Below are positions 62,772-64,000 of a DNA stretch of 64,000 bases, in pieces. This stretch comes from Flavobacteriales bacterium UBA6051. Its GTDB lineage: Bacteria > Bacteroidota > Bacteroidia > Flavobacteriales_D > Crocinitomicaceae. The DNA is taken from assembly GCA_002427735.1 (NCBI GenBank), contig DIYP01000009.1:1-64000 (forward strand). The letters run 5' to 3'. A model generated the notes under the pieces. The model did no database searches. It saw nothing but the letters and a program-made list of their open reading frames with translations, and was not told the DNA's origin. A program made the position numbers and the translations under genes. The number at the start of each line of letters is the position of its first letter. Position 1 is the first letter of the stretch.

Positions 62772-64000
62772 GTAAGACAATTTTATTGAAATCGGCTACG
62801 CTGGTTAATGAAGGTGAGCAAAAAGTCAGCGATGTATTAATTAAAAACGGTAGAATTGAAAAAATCGGGACTTCGTTGGAAGTTTCCGAAGCTTGTGAAG
62901 AAGTTGATTTAAGTGGAAAGTATTTACTTCCAGGTTTCATTGATGATCAGGTTCACTTTCGTGAGCCAGGACTGACGCATAAGGGAGATATTTATTCTGA
63001 ATCAAGAGCAGCTGTTGCTGGGGGGGTGACATCCTATATGGAACAGCCGAATACGAAGCCGACGGCAACTACGATTGAAGAACTAGAGAAAAAATACCAG
63101 CGAGCAAGTGAGGTTTCCTTAGCGAATTATAGCTTCAATATGGGAGCTACAAATGATAATCTCGAGGAGCTGAAAAGAGTGAGTCGTAAAGATGTTGCGG
63201 CGATAAAGATTTTCATGGGATCTTCAACGGGAAATATGTTGGTGGACGAGCAGAATACATTGGATGGGATATTTCAATTGGATCATCTGTTAATTACCCA
63301 TTGTGAAGATGAAGCAACGATCCGTAGAAATTTGGAAAGTGCTAAAGCGCAGTTTGGAGAAGATATTCCAATGAGTATGCATCCAGTGATTAGGAGTGAA
63401 GAAGCTTGTTACTTGAGTTCTTCCTCGGCTGTTGACCTCGCCAAAAAGCATGGGAGCCGATTACACGTTTTTCATATTTCTACTGCCAAAGAATTAGAAC
63501 TTTTCGATAATACCATTCCACTTGCTGATAAGAAAATTACGGCAGAAGCATGTATTCACCACATGTGGTTCTCCGATGAGGATTATGCTGAAAAAGGAAC
63601 GTTTATCAAATGGAACCCTTCTGTTAAAAAAGCGTCGGACAGAGATGCTATCTTTCAAGGTGTATTGGATAATAAGATCGATGTAATTGCAACGGATCAT
63701 GCACCACATACGATTGAAGAGAAACAGAATAAGTATCTGCAAGCGCCTTCTGGAGGCCCACTTGTGCAGCACGCTTTATTGGCAATGTTGGAACGAGTTG
63801 ATCAAGGCAAGATATCTATTGAGCGCATGGTTGAAAAGATGTCGCATGCCCCTGCTATCTTGTTCAGAATTCAAGAGCGTGGTTATATTCGAGAAGGTTA
63901 TTTTGCCGACTTGGTAATTGTTGATCCCAATCGAAATGTAACAGTGTCAAAAGACAATATTCTGTATAAATGTGGTTGGTCACCGTTTGAAGGACACACA
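62768..64000 (+). CDS. pyrC: Dihydroorotase, amidohydrolase type (cut by the window edge)
   Basis: The ATG at 62768 opens 411 codons with no stop before the end; the family is ~445 residues. It makes dihydroorotate in pyrimidine synthesis. Metal and substrate motifs are VHFREPGLTHKGD, THCEDEATI, FHIST and IATDHAPHTIEEK. In the first metal motif the sequence is IDDQVHFREPG, with Gln where DHVHFREPG-type proteins have the first His of HxH. As far as I recall this is shared by Bacteroidota homologs. It is coupled to the upstream mannosyltransferase. Confidence 0.9.
   Translation, partial: MSKTILLKSATLVNEGEQKVSDVLIKNGRIEKIGTSLEVSEACEEVDLSGKYLLPGFIDDQVHFREPGLTHKGDIYSESRAAVAGGVTSYMEQPNTKPTATTIEELEKKYQRASEVSLANYSFNMGATNDNLEELKRVSRKDVAAIKIFMGSSTGNMLVDEQNTLDGIFQLDHLLITHCEDEATIRRNLESAKAQFGEDIPMSMHPVIRSEEACYLSSSSAVDLAKKHGSRLHVFHISTAKELELFDNTIPLADKKITAEACIHHMWFSDEDYAEKGTFIKWNPSVKKASDRDAIFQGVLDNKIDVIATDHAPHTIEEKQNKYLQAPSGGPLVQHALLAMLERVDQGKISIERMVEKMSHAPAILFRIQERGYIREGYFADLVIVDPNRNVTVSKDNILYKCGWSPFEGHT

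Noticed and set aside
1..64000. CRISPR arrays, IS elements, prophage or integrated islands
   Set aside because: No direct-repeat arrays, transposase or integrase genes, or terminal inverted repeats were seen; gene content is core-like throughout.

Overview
This window comes from a Bacteroidota genome, most likely Flavobacteriales and possibly a Crocinitomicaceae/Cryomorphaceae-like lineage (the family is inference). The evidence is three separate groups of gliding/type IX secretion (T9SS) genes, secreted proteins ending in T9SS type A sorting domains, genes without clear Shine-Dalgarno sites, and recurrent TAnnTTTG promoter elements typical of the phylum. The DNA is moderately AT-rich and tightly packed with about 53 protein genes. 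I see no rRNA, tRNA, CRISPR array, insertion sequence or prophage. It reads as core chromosome.

Layout. 1-7.7 kb: a voltage-gated-type K+ channel, then a minus-strand run miaB - sigma54 activator - lptE - acidic TPR-like protein - secG - groES - groEL. 8-19.2 kb: topA, an arginase-fold protein that has lost its metal ligands, then the T9SS core in the Porphyromonas order porP-gldK-gldL-gldM-gldN, followed after a terminator by a second gldN copy (gldO). 19.2-24 kb: an ABC-F ATPase, two small lipoproteins, a [2Fe-2S] ferredoxin, nadE and an outer-membrane beta-barrel. 24-28 kb: gldB-gldC-DUF2797-kelch T9SS cargo-trmB. 28-37 kb: an arylsulfotransferase-like secreted protein, clpX and clpP, a glycosyltransferase, a large lamin-tail-like T9SS cargo, and an OmpA/TPR lipoprotein. 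37-43.6 kb: minus-strand mutY-ssb-gldE-gldD-folK, divergent from HU - a 30-residue bS22/COX24-like basic protein - rng - recX. 43.6-46.2 kb: a compact SCP2 - sulfotransferase - DUF1214 operon. 46.4-59.8 kb: a giant alpha-2-macroglobulin lipoprotein, a VanW protein and PBP1C, with an inverted block (YceI lipoprotein, LytTR regulator, propeller sensor kinase) between VanW and PBP1C. 59.8-64 kb: DUF4197 protein, choice-of-anchor-B T9SS cargo, a dolichol-phosphate-mannose-synthase-like glycosyltransferase and a dihydroorotase cut by the window edge.

How the parts fit. GldK-N(O) and PorP build the T9SS trans-envelope motor and ring, and GldB, C, D and E are accessory gliding factors. Four cargo-type proteins in the window would leave through that system. 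The A2M/VanW/PBP1C group plus the embedded sensor-kinase/LytTR pair looks like an envelope-protection unit.

The best leads are the degenerate arginase-fold protein beside the T9SS operon, the A2M-VanW-kinase-PBP1C block, the SCP2-sulfotransferase-DUF1214 operon, the very small ribosome-associated-type ORF at 41397, and a terminator that overlaps the next promoter at 41279-41334. I found no wholly unprecedented system. Several assignments rest on motif recognition alone.
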